Origin: Penelope pileata | Taxonomy: Eukaryota > Chordata > Aves > Galliformes > Cracidae | Assembly: GCA_013396635.1 (NCBI GenBank) | Contig: WBMW01005527.1 | Location: 250,401-314,400, forward strand | DNA length: 64,000 nucleotides | Reading direction: 5' to 3' | Made by a program: the position numbers and the translations under genes | Notes under the pieces: model-generated | Told to the model about the DNA's origin: nothing | What the model saw: only the letters and a program-made list of their open reading frames with translations | The model's database searches: none | Shown here: positions 1 to 11,800 of the stretch, piece after piece | Position numbering within the stretch: the stretch's first letter is position 1 | How the letters are laid out: each line of letters opens with the position of its first letter

Positions 1-409
1 AACCCGGAATCTAGAAAACTTGAAAATAGAGTCTTCTGTACCCAGTTTTCAGGTAAAGAGAAATTCTTCTACAATTTGCAGTCAAACTCTGAATGGTCTC
101 CTTTCTCAAAGCAGTTCAACATAAAACACTGAAATCCCCTAAAAATGAGAGAAGATCTAAATGGAGTTTGACACACTATGTCTTTGGCCTGGATGTAGTT
201 ACAAGTCACAAGACAAATGTGGGCGTTTTATACCATTGAAACTTGTTTAAATGGCTATTACCCCAACCTTTCTATAAATTTTGTTCTTTTTGACTTACTA
301 TGTTTTAGAAACATTTTTAATTTACATTATTTTTTTCTCTTTCTTTCTTTTTCTTTCTTTAATTTAAAACAAAACCCTCTGATTCTCTTTTCTGTCTACA
401 AAATGAAAG
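1..409 (+). other. GABRG2: GABRG2 intron end upstream of the gamma-2L microexon
   Basis: This is the 3' part of the intron preceding the alternative 24-nt exon; the preceding coding exon lies outside the window. It holds a long pyrimidine-rich stretch at about 327-360 (runs of T with CTTT units). A second tract at about 378-399 includes the hexamer TTCTCT at 383-388, a classical polypyrimidine-tract-binding protein (PTB) site. After that tract the sequence turns purine-rich, and the first AG is the acceptor at 408-409. Known biology: PTB represses and the neuronal PTB paralogue relieves gamma-2 exon inclusion in mammals. Applying that to this species is inference from the conserved arrangement. 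The 114-codon open frame crossing 217-561 is low-complexity translation of this intron and is not a gene. Confidence 0.85.
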
Positions 410-433
410 CTTCTTCGGATGTTTTCCTTCAAG
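410..433 (+). CDS. GABRG2: GABRG2 alternative 24-nt microexon (gamma-2L insert)
   Basis: This 24-nt exon encodes LLRMFSFK in frame, the eight-residue insert that distinguishes the long from the short gamma-2 subunit. It is bounded by AG at 408-409 and GT at 434-435. Being 24 nt and phase 0, it can be skipped without shifting the frame, and it joins directly to GCA (Ala) of the terminal exon at 1807. In the protein it lies in the large cytoplasmic loop between TM3 and TM4. Its serine is the well-known PKC (and CaMKII) phosphorylation site of the mammalian long isoform. The donor GTATAAAG departs from the GTAAGT consensus and the acceptor is purine-rich just before the AG; both are weak-site features expected of a regulated exon. 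The exon begins CTTCTTC, which itself resembles a PTB site. The identification is firm because all eight residues and both borders match. Confidence 0.96.
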
Positions 434-1806
434 GTATAAAGTTTTTTGGAATGGAAATTCACTGCATGCGACTGCTGAATTTAACTATTAGAGCTTATAT
501 GAGAGTGCTGTTGTTTGTTTGTTTGTTTCCTTTAATTAGACAACTAAGCATTCTACTCTAGGTAACTTCCTAATTAAGTAGAATGGTTACATTTCTCTAA
601 GCAATGTGTAGAGTTGATTCAGCAGCCAAATACTGATTCACTATGGTTTTGAACTTACGCTAAGTTCAAGAGTGACCAACATTATTGGATCGCATGAATT
701 AAGAGAGTTTGTGTTCAAAACATTTCTGCTTCTCTTTTTCAATTGCCCATGGGATCCAATGCCACCAGCTACACCAGAAATCTGAAATACACCCTTTTAG
801 AACTCAGCTCTGATCCCTTTATTATTTAACTTCAAATCACAAAACCAAACTTGTTCTGATGTTGATCTGAACAAAATTCAGTGTCATCATCAATTACTCA
901 AGTGCTGTTCCTTATGCAAAGAAAATGTCAGAGTTTTGAAAGGGTTTAAGATGCATATATTTTTAAATGCTTTCACTTGACCAACACTCAGCAAATATAT
1001 CTATATTCTATATCTAAACCTTATCTTCATTCAGAAATGCAGAGATTTTGTCCAAAACAAAAAACAACCATAAAATGAAAGCCAAGAAATGTACATATTC
1101 ATGGAATGGAATTATTATTTTAACATAATAAATGTCTGCAGGAAATTTTAAGACTCATCATACTAATGTTCACCAAGTGCTTAACTACATTTTAAATGCT
1201 TAACTTGTTCAAATCTTTCCAATACATTTATACCTACCATTTAAAATTGGGTACTTGATGAATCTTCTAGTTGGTGAACATCAGTAGATGCAGACTTTCA
1301 AACTGCTGGAGAGTCTTACAAAGATCCTCCTAACCTTATTAAAAAGACCCCGTTTTTGCCTTTTTTCCATACATATATATATATTTGCACAAAACAGCCC
1401 TCTATCAAAAATAATCCTGCACTTCCAATTGATTATTTCAGTTCTGCCCATGTGCAACACCCAAATTGCCTTCATCAAGCAGCCATGTAAAGTGCAAAAC
1501 AGAAGCAATTCAAAAAACCATCAGTTACATTTCTGTTTCCCTTAACCTCTATTGTTTACTTAGTCTGGCATTAAAGCCAATTGTCCTCAGTTGTTAACTT
1601 GATCTCGATTTGTGCTGCTTTTCTGTAAAGTTAGTGTATGATGCAACTGATTTTAGCAAGTTCAAGGTAATATTACCGATTTCCCACGTACACCCCCACC
1701 CCAAACCATCATCCACATGTTGACTGTTTGTCTCCCTGTTGGTCTGGTGATGATAACAGAATGTCTCCCCCCTGCCATCTTTTTCTTTTCTGCCACTCCA
1801 TCCTAG
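434..1806 (+). other. GABRG2: GABRG2 last intron
   Basis: This 1373-nt intron lies between the microexon and the terminal coding exon. It opens with GTATAA and ends with a good pyrimidine tract (about 1764-1805, ending CCACTCCATCCTAG). It is AT-rich. A short (GTTT)n run at about 511-527 and a (TA)n run at about 1371-1382 are the only repeats noticed. Two overlapping open frames on opposite strands (about 1281-1545) lack coding character and are chance. No mobile element was recognised. Confidence 0.85.
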
Positions 1807-2082
<276 letters not shown>

Positions 2083-2624
2083 ATGCAGAAGGAAATCAGT
2101 GATATGAGCCTTACTCACTGAATTTCTTAGACAGATGGTTTCCTAAGTCCACTTGAAGTATCGATGACGTGCTTTATAGCGGTCTCAATTCTTTAGTGCC
2201 ATAACCCGGTAAATATCAATTATATCATTTATCAAAAATTGCCATCAGGTTATTGTGAATTAAATGTCCATTCAACACATTTAAATAACTCAGAAATCTC
2301 ATTAATAGCAAATATACAGTTATACCTGATGGAATCGGCAGAAACAGAGCAGACAAGGGGAGCATGGCAACATCACTTAGTAGTTGGCACTGCCATTTAA
2401 AACAGAAGTGACAGAGAGGAGAATTCCCAGGTAAAGTACTGTACAGTTTGTTAACATTGGCTATAATTATGCTATAGCTTTATTCTCTGTGGGCTTTTCT
2501 TTTTGGAAGAGTCATCTCTCAGTTTGAATAGGTATTAAATAAGTTAGGAAAGTAACTTCTACTCCCACTCAGATAAAAATAGACTTTTCCCTTTGCCATC
2601 CTTTTAAGAGCACATGTACAATGC

Positions 2625-2632
2625 TGTAAATA
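2625..2632 (+). promoter_or_regulatory. Pumilio response element in the GABRG2 3'UTR
   Basis: TGTAAATA matches the UGUANAUA Pumilio consensus. It lies about 540 nt after the stop codon, on the sense strand of the transcript. Pumilio proteins repress or localise many neuronal mRNAs; action on this one is inference. Confidence 0.4.
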
Positions 2633-2762
2633 CTTCAATACCTTGTAGTACATAAAGTCTAGTGCATGCATCTTTTGGGGGCCAAAATAAATGAAACAAA
2701 GGTACCATAAAGTATTGTCTTTTATTTTGTGTCTCTGGCTGTGCTATTGTAACTGAAATGTG

Positions 2763-2768
2763 AATAAA
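2763..2768 (+). terminator. Possible proximal poly(A) signal of GABRG2
   Basis: AATAAA is followed within 10 nt by a T-rich stretch (2774-2785), the arrangement of a usable cleavage site. Use of this site would give a short 3'UTR of about 700 nt that keeps the 2625 Pumilio motif and loses the one at 3477. A similar hexamer lies at 2686-2691. There is no direct evidence of use. Confidence 0.3.
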
Positions 2769-3476
2769 AACCATTTTTTTTTCCTTGAAAAATTTCCCCT
2801 TTCCCTCATGCATGGAAGATCCAAGCAGACAGCACTTTCATGTAAGACATTAGAGAAGCCTTAAGGATTCAAATAAATATAGACAAACCTGTATGGCCAA
2901 TATAATAGCTCATAAAGTATACCGTACATCTGCTGCAGTTGTCACCTTCATTTTCCATTGATAATGTTGTTATATTTCAATTAAATTTCCAGTAATCATA
3001 CATTGCAAAATCAGCTTCTAAATTTAATCCATATGTTTCTATTGCTCTTTTCCCATGCTAAACTATCATGCTCATACAAGCTTTTTTTTTTTTTTCTTTT
3101 CTCTTTTAGTCCAGTCTAGGAAACAGCTTTTATTCTAGACATCATTTTTACATAAGAACTTCAAGTTCATTTTGAAATATTGTTATGTATACACATACAA
3201 TTCTCTGTCCATTCACGTCCTTGATCAGCAACAGTTGTCAGCGCTGCTTTTTACTCCGTAAGTACCTTTACTAAAGAAACCCTACACCATAGCTAGCACA
3301 CAGTTTATAGATAGCCTTGAAAGCAAAAGAGAACAAAGAGTGTCTCAGCTACTAAATCATATGTATGCAGTTTATGTGTATTCAATACCGTCAGCCCTCC
3401 TGGGTGAATCTTGAAACCCACTTTCCCACTGTTTTTCAGCACCTGTATGATGCTCAATTATGCAACCTTAAGCACA

Positions 3477-3484
3477 TGTACATA
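3477..3484 (+). promoter_or_regulatory. Second Pumilio response element in the GABRG2 3'UTR
   Basis: TGTACATA fits UGUANAUA with C at the variable position. It lies in the distal 3'UTR, so it is present only if the distal poly(A) sites are used. Confidence 0.35.
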
Positions 3485-3710
3485 TGACTGACTTTTTTTA
3501 ATTGTCAAAGATATAAAACGTCACTTCCAGAAAAGTGGGTTTGCAGATTGAAATGGGAGATATTTAATTATCATTACAGAATTACTAATAGCTAAAGTGG
3601 AGGAAAATGAAAGTTTTCCAATGTTTGTATAGTTTTGGAAATAAAAATGTATAAAAAAGGAATAACTCAATCATCAATTGCTCCTTGTCCAATGTATTTG
3701 AAAATCTTTT

Positions 3711-3795
3711 AATAAAGGAATTGCACACACCTGTGGACTTTTTCCAATAAAACTGCTGCACTCAGCTCCACAGTTTTCTTTTGATTAGTTTGTTA
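3711..3795 (+). terminator. GABRG2: Main poly(A) region of GABRG2
   Basis: Two AATAAA hexamers occur 35 nt apart (3711-3716 and 3746-3751). The second is followed about 20 nt later by CTCCACAG and then a T/GT-rich stretch (about 3773-3794), a typical downstream element. Cleavage would fall near 3765-3772. No further AATAAA with such a downstream context was noticed before the LTR at 4395. Confidence 0.65.
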
Positions 3796-4389
3796 AAAGC
3801 ATGCTTCAAGGACAAGACTCATCTCTAAGAAGTTTGATTCATCAGCTGTCTAAGTATAAGTGACTTTAATCCTCATAACCCTCTGCATTGTCTCATTTTG
3901 TAGTCAAATGCACCATTCACACAACTTTCATCACTGGAGACTAAGTCTTTAAAAGCATTTTGAAGATTACCTTATTCTTCAAAAAAATCTCTGAGCTGGA
4001 AGTATCCTGATGAAAAGAGAGAGAACTTTTTATTCTCCATTTTGAGTAGTGTCTCCACTCTCTAAATGAGTTTCAATCATTACAAGGAAATGCATATCAG
4101 CTCCTGCCAGACATATCACTGACTAATTATTTTCTGCAGTGGTCAGTGATTTAGCAGCTTTCTGTTAGCTCCTTTCGTTTAATGAGTAGCTGATATCCAA
4201 CATTTATGAATTCAATTTTTACCTGGATCTTTTCCCTGCTACCAAATAGCTTTTATACAGATCATTACGAATCTCAGCCTAAATCAGACCTTTAATTCCC
4301 TCAGGCTAAGTGCATTTCAGTTAACTTATTTAGATTGTTATTCCATCAAGATCAGTGAAATCAAGGATTCAGTAGCTCACAACCCATTA

Positions 4390-4921
4390 TCCTATGTTGT
4401 GGTTTGAACCGGCAGGCCTGAAAACACCACACAGCCATTCGCTCAGCCTCCTCTTCCTCCCAGGTGGGATGGGGGAGAGAATTGAGAAATAAGGTAGAAC
4501 TCGGGGGTTGAGATAAAAACTATTTACTAACAGAATGAGGAAAATAGAGTAAAATAACAGTAATGATAATTATATACAAAACAAGTGATTGTACAAAGCA
4601 ATCGCTCACCGACAGCGACCGATGTTCAGCCAATCCCCAAGCAAACGGGCCCTCCCCGCTCACCTCCCTTCCTTATATTACATGATGTCATATGGTATGG
4701 AATATCCCTTTTGGTCAGTTTGGGTCAGCTGCCCTGTTCTTGTTCCGCAGCCCAGCTCCCTGCGGCCCCCCCCAGCCTCTTCACTCTCCTGGCAGAGACA
4801 TGCAAATGTCCTTGGTTCTGTTCAGCGCTGCCAGGTGTTATCAGCCTTATTTTCCTTCTAGAATCAAAATACTGCTTTGTAGCAGACACTGAAAGTTTCA
4901 GTTAGAAACTAAGACATCCTA
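4390..4921 (-). mobile_element. Solo LTR of an avian endogenous retrovirus, with 5-bp TSDs
   Basis: The element spans 4395-4916 (522 bp), begins TG and ends CA, and is flanked by identical TCCTA repeats at 4390-4394 and 4917-4921, so both ends are exact. Reading on the minus strand it has a TATA-like TAATATAAGG (4680-4671), then a T-rich part, a stretch around TTTTTATCTCAACCCCCGAG, a CCCCCATCCCACC stretch and an end in GGTTCAAACCACAACA. This is the layout of a common avian ERV (ERVL-like) LTR whose ends resemble TGTC...GACA. No internal retroviral sequence adjoins it, so it is a product of LTR-LTR recombination. The three overlapping + strand open frames at 4585-4905 are antisense to the LTR and not genes. 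The 5-bp TSD fits ERVL-type insertion. Family name is from memory; orientation is inferred from the TATA and polarity. Confidence 0.88.
4712..4727 (+). promoter_or_regulatory. Direct-repeat nuclear-receptor-like site (DR4) in the LTR
   Basis: TGGTCA and GGGTCA are separated by GTTT, a DR4 arrangement of AGGTCA-like half-sites as bound by thyroid-hormone-receptor/RXR or LXR/RXR dimers. It sits about 30-55 bp upstream of the LTR TATA motif (minus-strand sense). A CRE-like TGATGTCA lies between them at 4683-4690. Binding is not shown; it is a motif match only. Confidence 0.35.
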
Positions 4922-5135
4922 GTTCAGCCATCAGGCTGCACATGCCTATGGAAGGCCTGTGGCACAGCTGAATCACGGGCACTAATGAGGATCAAGTGAT
5001 CAGATTGCTTGTGCAACATGGCCTTCTCCTCCCAGTATGGGAGCAGTTTAGCTCCACATCACTATACCCCCATCACAATAAAGCACAGCACACAAAACAA
5101 AAGCATGCCAACCCTGCAGTTAAGGGTTTGAGTGA

Positions 5136-5192
5136 CCTTTTTTTCCCTTTTTTTCTTTCTTTTCTTTCTTTTTTTTCTTTTTTTTTTTTTTT
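5136..5192. repeat. Pure pyrimidine tract (T-rich, CTTT units)
   Basis: This is a 57-nt uninterrupted C/T run, mostly T with CTTT/CTTTT units, followed by A8 at 5193-5200. It lies about 215 bp beyond the LTR end. It is a length-variable simple sequence. Confidence 0.9.
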
Positions 5193-8100
5193 AAAAAAAA
5201 CATATCACTACACAGAGGAGAGAAAACAAACTCTTCCTCAGCTGGAACCCAACACCTCAGCTCCTACCACTCTTATTTAAGTGCTTTGTCATTTCCTCCA
5301 AGGGAAGATGCATAAGACTCAGAAAGACATTTTGCGGAGAAACATGTAATTACAGCAAGGAAGTGACACCAAAGCACAGTGCAGTGCTGACTGAGCAAGA
5401 AGCACAGTGTTCTTCAGAACAGAGGCAGAACTAGCTATGCAGACCGCAATCGAACAATGACCTTTGTATTGTGGTTAGACCAACATCACAGCAAACAAAA
5501 TAGCAAGAGAAATGCCATTTGAGTGCGAGGAGAGTTATTCTTCAGAAGAAAAATGCCGAGAAACTTATCTATATAGACATTCACACATTTATATATTATA
5601 TTCATGTATGTATTACACATATAAGCCTTCCCAGATGTATTTTAGGGAAGAAAATCACTCCTAATATAACACACTTACTAAAACGTTTTCAAATTCATCA
5701 CACTGCAGCTTGCTGTTGTGGCTCTGGGATATGTCTGTCGATGTTCAGATGGCTGGTAAGAGCTCTGTCAAGTACACACTAACAGCACAATTATTTACTT
5801 GTTATTTGTGTTCCAAATTTATGCATATGTTCTGACCAAGACAAGGCATTGTTATCCCAGGGATTATGTCAAATATGCATATCAACAGAAACACACTCAA
5901 AGCTTTTATAAATCTTTATAAATTTATAAAATTAACAGTCCCCAGTTTGTATATAAAGAGCTGCTATTCAGACATAATACGACACAATGACAGTTCTATC
6001 ATCAAAACTAGGCAACAACAAAAATGAGAACAGAGCTTAAATAGTCAGTAAAGAAGAATTTTAGCCTCTGCCTCCCTCATGTCTGTATTCTGTATTTTTT
6101 CTTTTTATTATTTCTACCACATTCTCCCATAGCCATGTAAATCCATGTAACATGAATGGACTGGGCAAATCTATTACGTGTAACATTTACAATGGCACAG
6201 CTACATTCGCAAACATTTTGCATATATTGAACGTTCAGATATTTGGACCTCCCTCTCACTAAGCCCCAAAGTCTTCTGGTCTAAAAACATAGATGGATAA
6301 AGGAAAAAAAAACAGAACAGTTATAAAAATTCTGAAGTAAATGAATGTTGCAAGAAATGGAATAAGAAACTTTGTTAACTGCACAGATTTCAGTAGCTGA
6401 CATCACTGCAATAAAACTATGGGGGAAAACAGTTTCAGATGTTTTGAAACTGTAGCTGAGTTCTGTAGGATTATGGGAGAAAAGAGCTGTAAACTGGGAT
6501 TGAAAAAAGGATAAGCAAAGACTTTTTCTCGTTTGATGAAGTGTTTGACACGTAACAGAAGAAAAGACAGGACTAAGGCAGACAGACTTCGTAGGAGAAG
6601 CTGGTAGTTGAAGAATGAAACTAAGACATGATAATGACAAAAAAGCTGAAGTCAATGTTGAGATAATGTGTTCTACCCTGAAGCTGGGAACCAGATTAGA
6701 GAAGCATCCAAAAGTATTTACTTAATTATGGAAGAATTATGTACATTAACAGACTAAACAGTTAGTCCAAAGCAACAGGCTAAGAAGAGGAGAGGCAAAA
6801 GCAATATGATCCATAGAAGAAAGAGTGATTGTCAAGGTCAGAACCATGAAAGGCTGCAGGTCTCTGAACCAATTAGAGCACAATTATGGTTCAGGCTTCA
6901 TTTACATGAATGAGGAAACAGATGAAACAGATTTTGATACTATGGGAGAAAGTTAATGCTATTCAGAAATGAATAGGGATGTCCAAGACAAAGTGAAAAG
7001 TGAAGCCTGTTCATTGCAGCTGGAAGTAAAAAGCCCATTCTAAATAATCTGAGGGATGCATGGAAGAATCCAGTTTCAAGTACGAATAATGGGGAGAAAA
7101 ATGCAAATATAAAAGAGCAGTCTAGATGAAACTTAATTAAAGCCCAGGGGAAAAAGTGACATTTTAAAATGCAAGTGTTGTCTTTCATAAAAAAATTCAA
7201 TTGCTTTGTAAAGAGAATTTAATTAAATCTTATGAAAAACTTCACAGGTAAATCAGTTTATTATACCCATAAGAGATCTATTGTTCCATTTATAAAAATT
7301 AAAAGCCAATGTACTTTCCTTCCTTATTTAGAAGAATCCTATAGATGAAAAGATTTGGAATTCCTACTTGTACATTAGCATGTTTTTCTTTTCAAATTCG
7401 AGATTTACAATGGAAAATATATCTGTGGAACATGTAAAAGAAAGTTCATGACCTTTAAAAGATGTTGAATAACAGACACAAACTAAAAGCTTTGCTTATG
7501 TGTCAGCAAGCCCCTTTGAATAATTCAATGAAGAATACTGAATCAGGTCAGAAAAAAATATATATTAAAAAGGTTTGGCTTTCTCACAGGGAAAATAAAA
7601 AGCACCGTATGATAAGAGTGGATAAGATTTTCTCATTTGGACTTAGATAAAATTCATATCCACTATCAAAATGAGAAAAGGGAAAAAAATGAAGAAGCAT
7701 TAGTATAATTTTAATTCAACTAGAATGAAAAACATTAGAAATATTAATCTTCCCACCAGACACATGCTTTGTGATACTAGCATATTGAAAACTGTATCTG
7801 ATGAGATTTCAGGTTTCTTGACATCACTATTTTTCTTCAGAATTTTCAGATGTGCTATGCACCCAACTATAGTTTCAATCATTTTGCGTTGAGAAGCTTA
7901 TCATGTAGTTACCCACCAAAAAAAAAAACCCACTAAAAAACACAAAACACAATCTTCTCATTTCATTCTTGAAGAGAGACAAGCACATAGAAACATTTAT
8001 CCAGTTAATATGTTTATAAGATGTCCATAAAAATAGTAGTTTAGGCTATAAACTGTTTGAAAGTCAGATAGACCTTCCAAACGGAATTTAGCACAGCTGA

Positions 8101-8787
8101 AGAGTTTGTTGTATTAAAGAAAAACGGCAATTTTTTGGTAAATAAATAAATCTGCATGTTTGTATTGAAAAGACAGTGCAAATTTGTAGATGCTTGAAAT
8201 TTCAGTGCTTCCCTTCAGCCTTAAAGCAAAAGATGAGATTGACAATTTCAGCAATTCCAGATAGTTTTTCCTATTTTATAACCTAACAAAACTATACCGG
8301 TTTCACAGGTTTTTCTCCTTCTGAGGTTCTTGTTCTACTTACATCAGTGCTCCTTAACACACTGCCACAGTGAGATTTCTTATAGAAAAAAGGCATTTTC
8401 CTTCTGCCCTCTCTGAACATTCACCTGAACTTCGTAGCTTTGCTCCTTATCTGCCAGCTCGTGGTCTTTCTTGCATGCATAATACTTTGATCCCACAGAT
8501 CACTGTACTTACAGATTCACACAGATTTCTGTGATTCCACTTGAATTCTGAAAAATTATCTTAATTTGAAAACTATCACTTTTAAAGAAACTGCAAGTGA
8601 ACTTCCACAGTTAATGTACTCAATACTAGGAAGCTAGTAAAGGTAAGACAAATGTATTGCTAACTTCAAGCTTGCCTTGGCTTTGCTTGTCAGCTTGAGA
8701 GCTGATGCCAGCTCATTACATCATTACAAGACCAGATCTCTCTACACCAGCTGAGCATACCCTGGGTGGCTCTTGGAGATTCTACAG

Positions 8788-8813
8788 AAAAAAAAAAAAA
8801 AAGAAAAAAAAAA
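8788..8813. repeat. Poly(A) tract with one interruption
   Basis: A15 G A10. There is no recognisable retrocopy or SINE upstream and no target-site duplication, so it is treated as simple sequence. Confidence 0.85.
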
Positions 8814-11800
8814 TCTGTATTAAATAAATACAAAGAGTATCAAGTATGGCTCTTGTTTTAATTTGTTTACTTTCAAATTTACTATGGAGATATTCTAAGC
8901 AAGACTTTGTTAGGAAGTTGAGTCAGCAGCAGAGAGCATGACTGTCCATCCTGCTCCCCTCTAGGTTCCATGGCGCATTAGGACAGACAGGCAACAGGCA
9001 GTTTGCTTGAGAGAACAGTATGTGTTGAGCTGCATTATTTCAAATTACAAACCTACCCAGTCTCTACAGTAGAAAGTCAAAATGTGTGAAAGAAATCACC
9101 TTGTCAACTCCTAATATGCACAAAGAGATTTGCTTCAAACTACTCTGCATAACCTGCCATAGTTGATCAGAAATTTCTCTATTTGAAGAGTCATCTTGTT
9201 CTAGTACATTAGTCTGTATCATAATGAAATAACGTTTCAGGGATTTGTGTCCTTTAGAACACTCTAAAGTAAAGGTAGGGCAGTTCCTCCTTCCAGCTGT
9301 AGCTGACCTCATACCCTATCACTTGTGTGCAAAGAAACAAAGCCAAGCCCCAAATATCTGAGAGTAGAACTGAACAGAACTCCCAAACATTTTGTGAGAT
9401 TTTTAGTCAAAATCATAACTTGCTTCCAAAATCTTTCATAGCGCCTTCCCACCTGCACATAAAGGAATTTAGATTCTAGAAAAATGTTTCTCGTTGAATG
9501 TGCTGCAGCTTTCAGTAAACATAAGTTTCTTTGTAACTGCTTCTTTTTTTTTTGCTATGTGATTTTGTCCTTTACAGGGAATTAAAGGATAAAACATTGA
9601 CCTTTCTGAGAAAGGTCTTAAAATTCATCCCAATCCTGAAATAAGATATACTACGGTAACATTTCTGAGGGGATGAGCTGGAAGACAGCTCATTGTGTGA
9701 GCATACAATTTATTCCCTAGAGTTCGTTTTTCCTATCTGTACAACCAAGAACAATAATGCTGCTGTAGAGATGAGCAGTTAATGCAGACACGTAGGTGCT
9801 GATTATGTAAGCAGGTGGAAGTTCACATCCCTTGTACATCTGAGATAATTATAAACAATCTTCTGAGAGTTTTCCCAAATAAATACAAAGTATTATGTTA
9901 TTCTTCCTTCCACCTTCCCTCTCATACTGCCTGGCCCCTCAGCACAGAAGAGGTTAGCCCTCTGTAGACTTGACCTCATTGAGGATTTCTCCTTTCATAT
10001 GTAGCGCAAAGGAAGAACACAGTGCAAGCAGATTCTCCTTTTCAAAAATGCCCTTACTTCACCCCATTTTTAGAAAAAAATAAATCACAGACTAACAACT
10101 GTTATTTGGAGAACTTTTAAAACGGAAAAAAACTTTAAGTCTGCAATCAACATTTCTAGATAAAGGAAGAGAAAAGCATTGGCAGTCTAGTTCCTGTTCT
10201 TTATTCTCCTTAAATTTTTAGGAGATTAAGAAGCTAGTAATTTAGAAAAGGAATCTTGGTATGGTAAGACCATTATGACCAATTCTATGAGAAGTACAAG
10301 AAGTACATTAGTTCCTAAATCATTTTGAAAGCTAGTACAATTAAATAATTCTATCCTGCCTAAATAATTTGTCACAGTTTCAATAAACGGATTGACATTA
10401 TGGTGTTGCCTAGAACACGTGTTCAATGAACATTTTAAAACAGAAAGGAAGAGTTCCACTTTTCAATTTCACTAACAAAAATCTTATTAATTTCTATAGC
10501 TTTGTTAAATTCATAGGTAGCAGGCAAAGCATTAATCAAAATGCTAATCAAAAATCATGCAAGCTGTAATAGAAGAACAGAATACATTTTATTGTTAAGA
10601 GATAGCAACAGCAAGCTTCTAAAGATGCTCAACAATTATTATCAGTTACCAGGAATAATACACTTTTAAAATAAAATACAGGCTCATCTACTCATTACTA
10701 TTGTTAAGAAAAAGATAAAAATAATTACATCGGAAATTAAAGTAGAAGGAAAGCAGGCAGAAAGAAGTATGACTCTGAAAATACAGTAAAGTAATGCAAA
10801 CCAGAACTTTAAAAACTCTCTAGTTATATTTAGGACTCAGTACCCTCGAAAAACTTCACATTCCTCTTTCCCCTGTATTTTGAAATGATATTAAAAAATC
10901 TGAATCATTGAATTTATGTTACAGTCATCAACGAATACATCCCCAACTGAAAGTAATTTAGCAACTGTTGTTTGCTCTGTCTGCAATTTTATTTAGTTTT
11001 ATCTTGTTCAGAAACAACCACCAATCCTCTCTACAAAACATTTAAAAATAGGTTATTAATTATCAAGATAATAATAATATTGTGAGACTATTTACTTCCT
11101 GTATATTGGAGAACAGACAGAAATGGTCTTCAACTAATAAAGGACCTATGAAATTTTTTTCATAATGAGCCCAATATCCCATACGCACATCTATATGATT
11201 TTAGGTGTACTGGAGAAATCCCCACTGAGGTCTAGTGCAAGAACACAACTACATGAAAATATTGCAACCAATGTTAGCAAAAATGAGCCCCAAAGACATA
11301 GAAATATCTGTTATAATCTGACTTGCCGAATTTTCTCAGGGATTTTACTGCCTCCAACCTCACAGAGACATGTAGATGGTCACACTTCCTAATAAAGTGC
11401 TAAAGATTAAGGTGCATAAGAAGGAAACAATATTATTTTGTGCATGTCTCACTCATACCTGTAAAGTGTTGTACTATTTAAAATTAAAATTAAAAATGCC
11501 ATTTGGGTATAGCATCTTACTAAGTAACCTTTGGTTTTATTGTACTACATATTCTGCTATAAATATCAAACATAAGAAATTCTTTCATTTTATGAGATTA
11601 GTAAACATTACCCAAATATTCTCAGGGAAATATCATGCTGTCTGGATATGTTCTGAGAGTAAGTGAAGCATTGCTACACGTTTTCAAACTGTCTAGCAAA
11701 CCGCCTAACCCCATTAAGGAGGGAAGCACTATGAATGTCACCTTAAGAGAGCAGCTGTCCTATTTTTTTCAAGAGATGCTTCTGTTTTTTGCAGGTTGTG

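Larger units (their letters stand above)
2083..3771 (+). other. GABRG2: GABRG2 3' untranslated region
   Basis: The transcript most likely continues from the stop at 2082 to just past the AATAAA pair at 3711 and 3746. That gives about 1.7 kb, comparable to the long 3'UTR of mammalian GABRG2 mRNAs. The stretch is AT-rich, has no open frame of note and no transposon, and contains several earlier AATAAA hexamers (2686, 2763, 2872, 3640) and two Pumilio-type UGUANAUA motifs. The exact cleavage point is inferred, not seen. Region 3772-4389 beyond it shows no recognisable feature. Confidence 0.75.

Noticed and set aside
1281..1545. Open frames on both strands inside the last GABRG2 intron
   Set aside because: Low-complexity AT-rich intron; no conservation or splice evidence and opposite-strand overlap.
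6281..6655. Longest open frame in the window (124 codons, minus strand)
   Set aside because: Ser/Phe/Leu-rich, no domain or splice context recognised, and a length expected by chance in 64 kb of AT-rich DNA.
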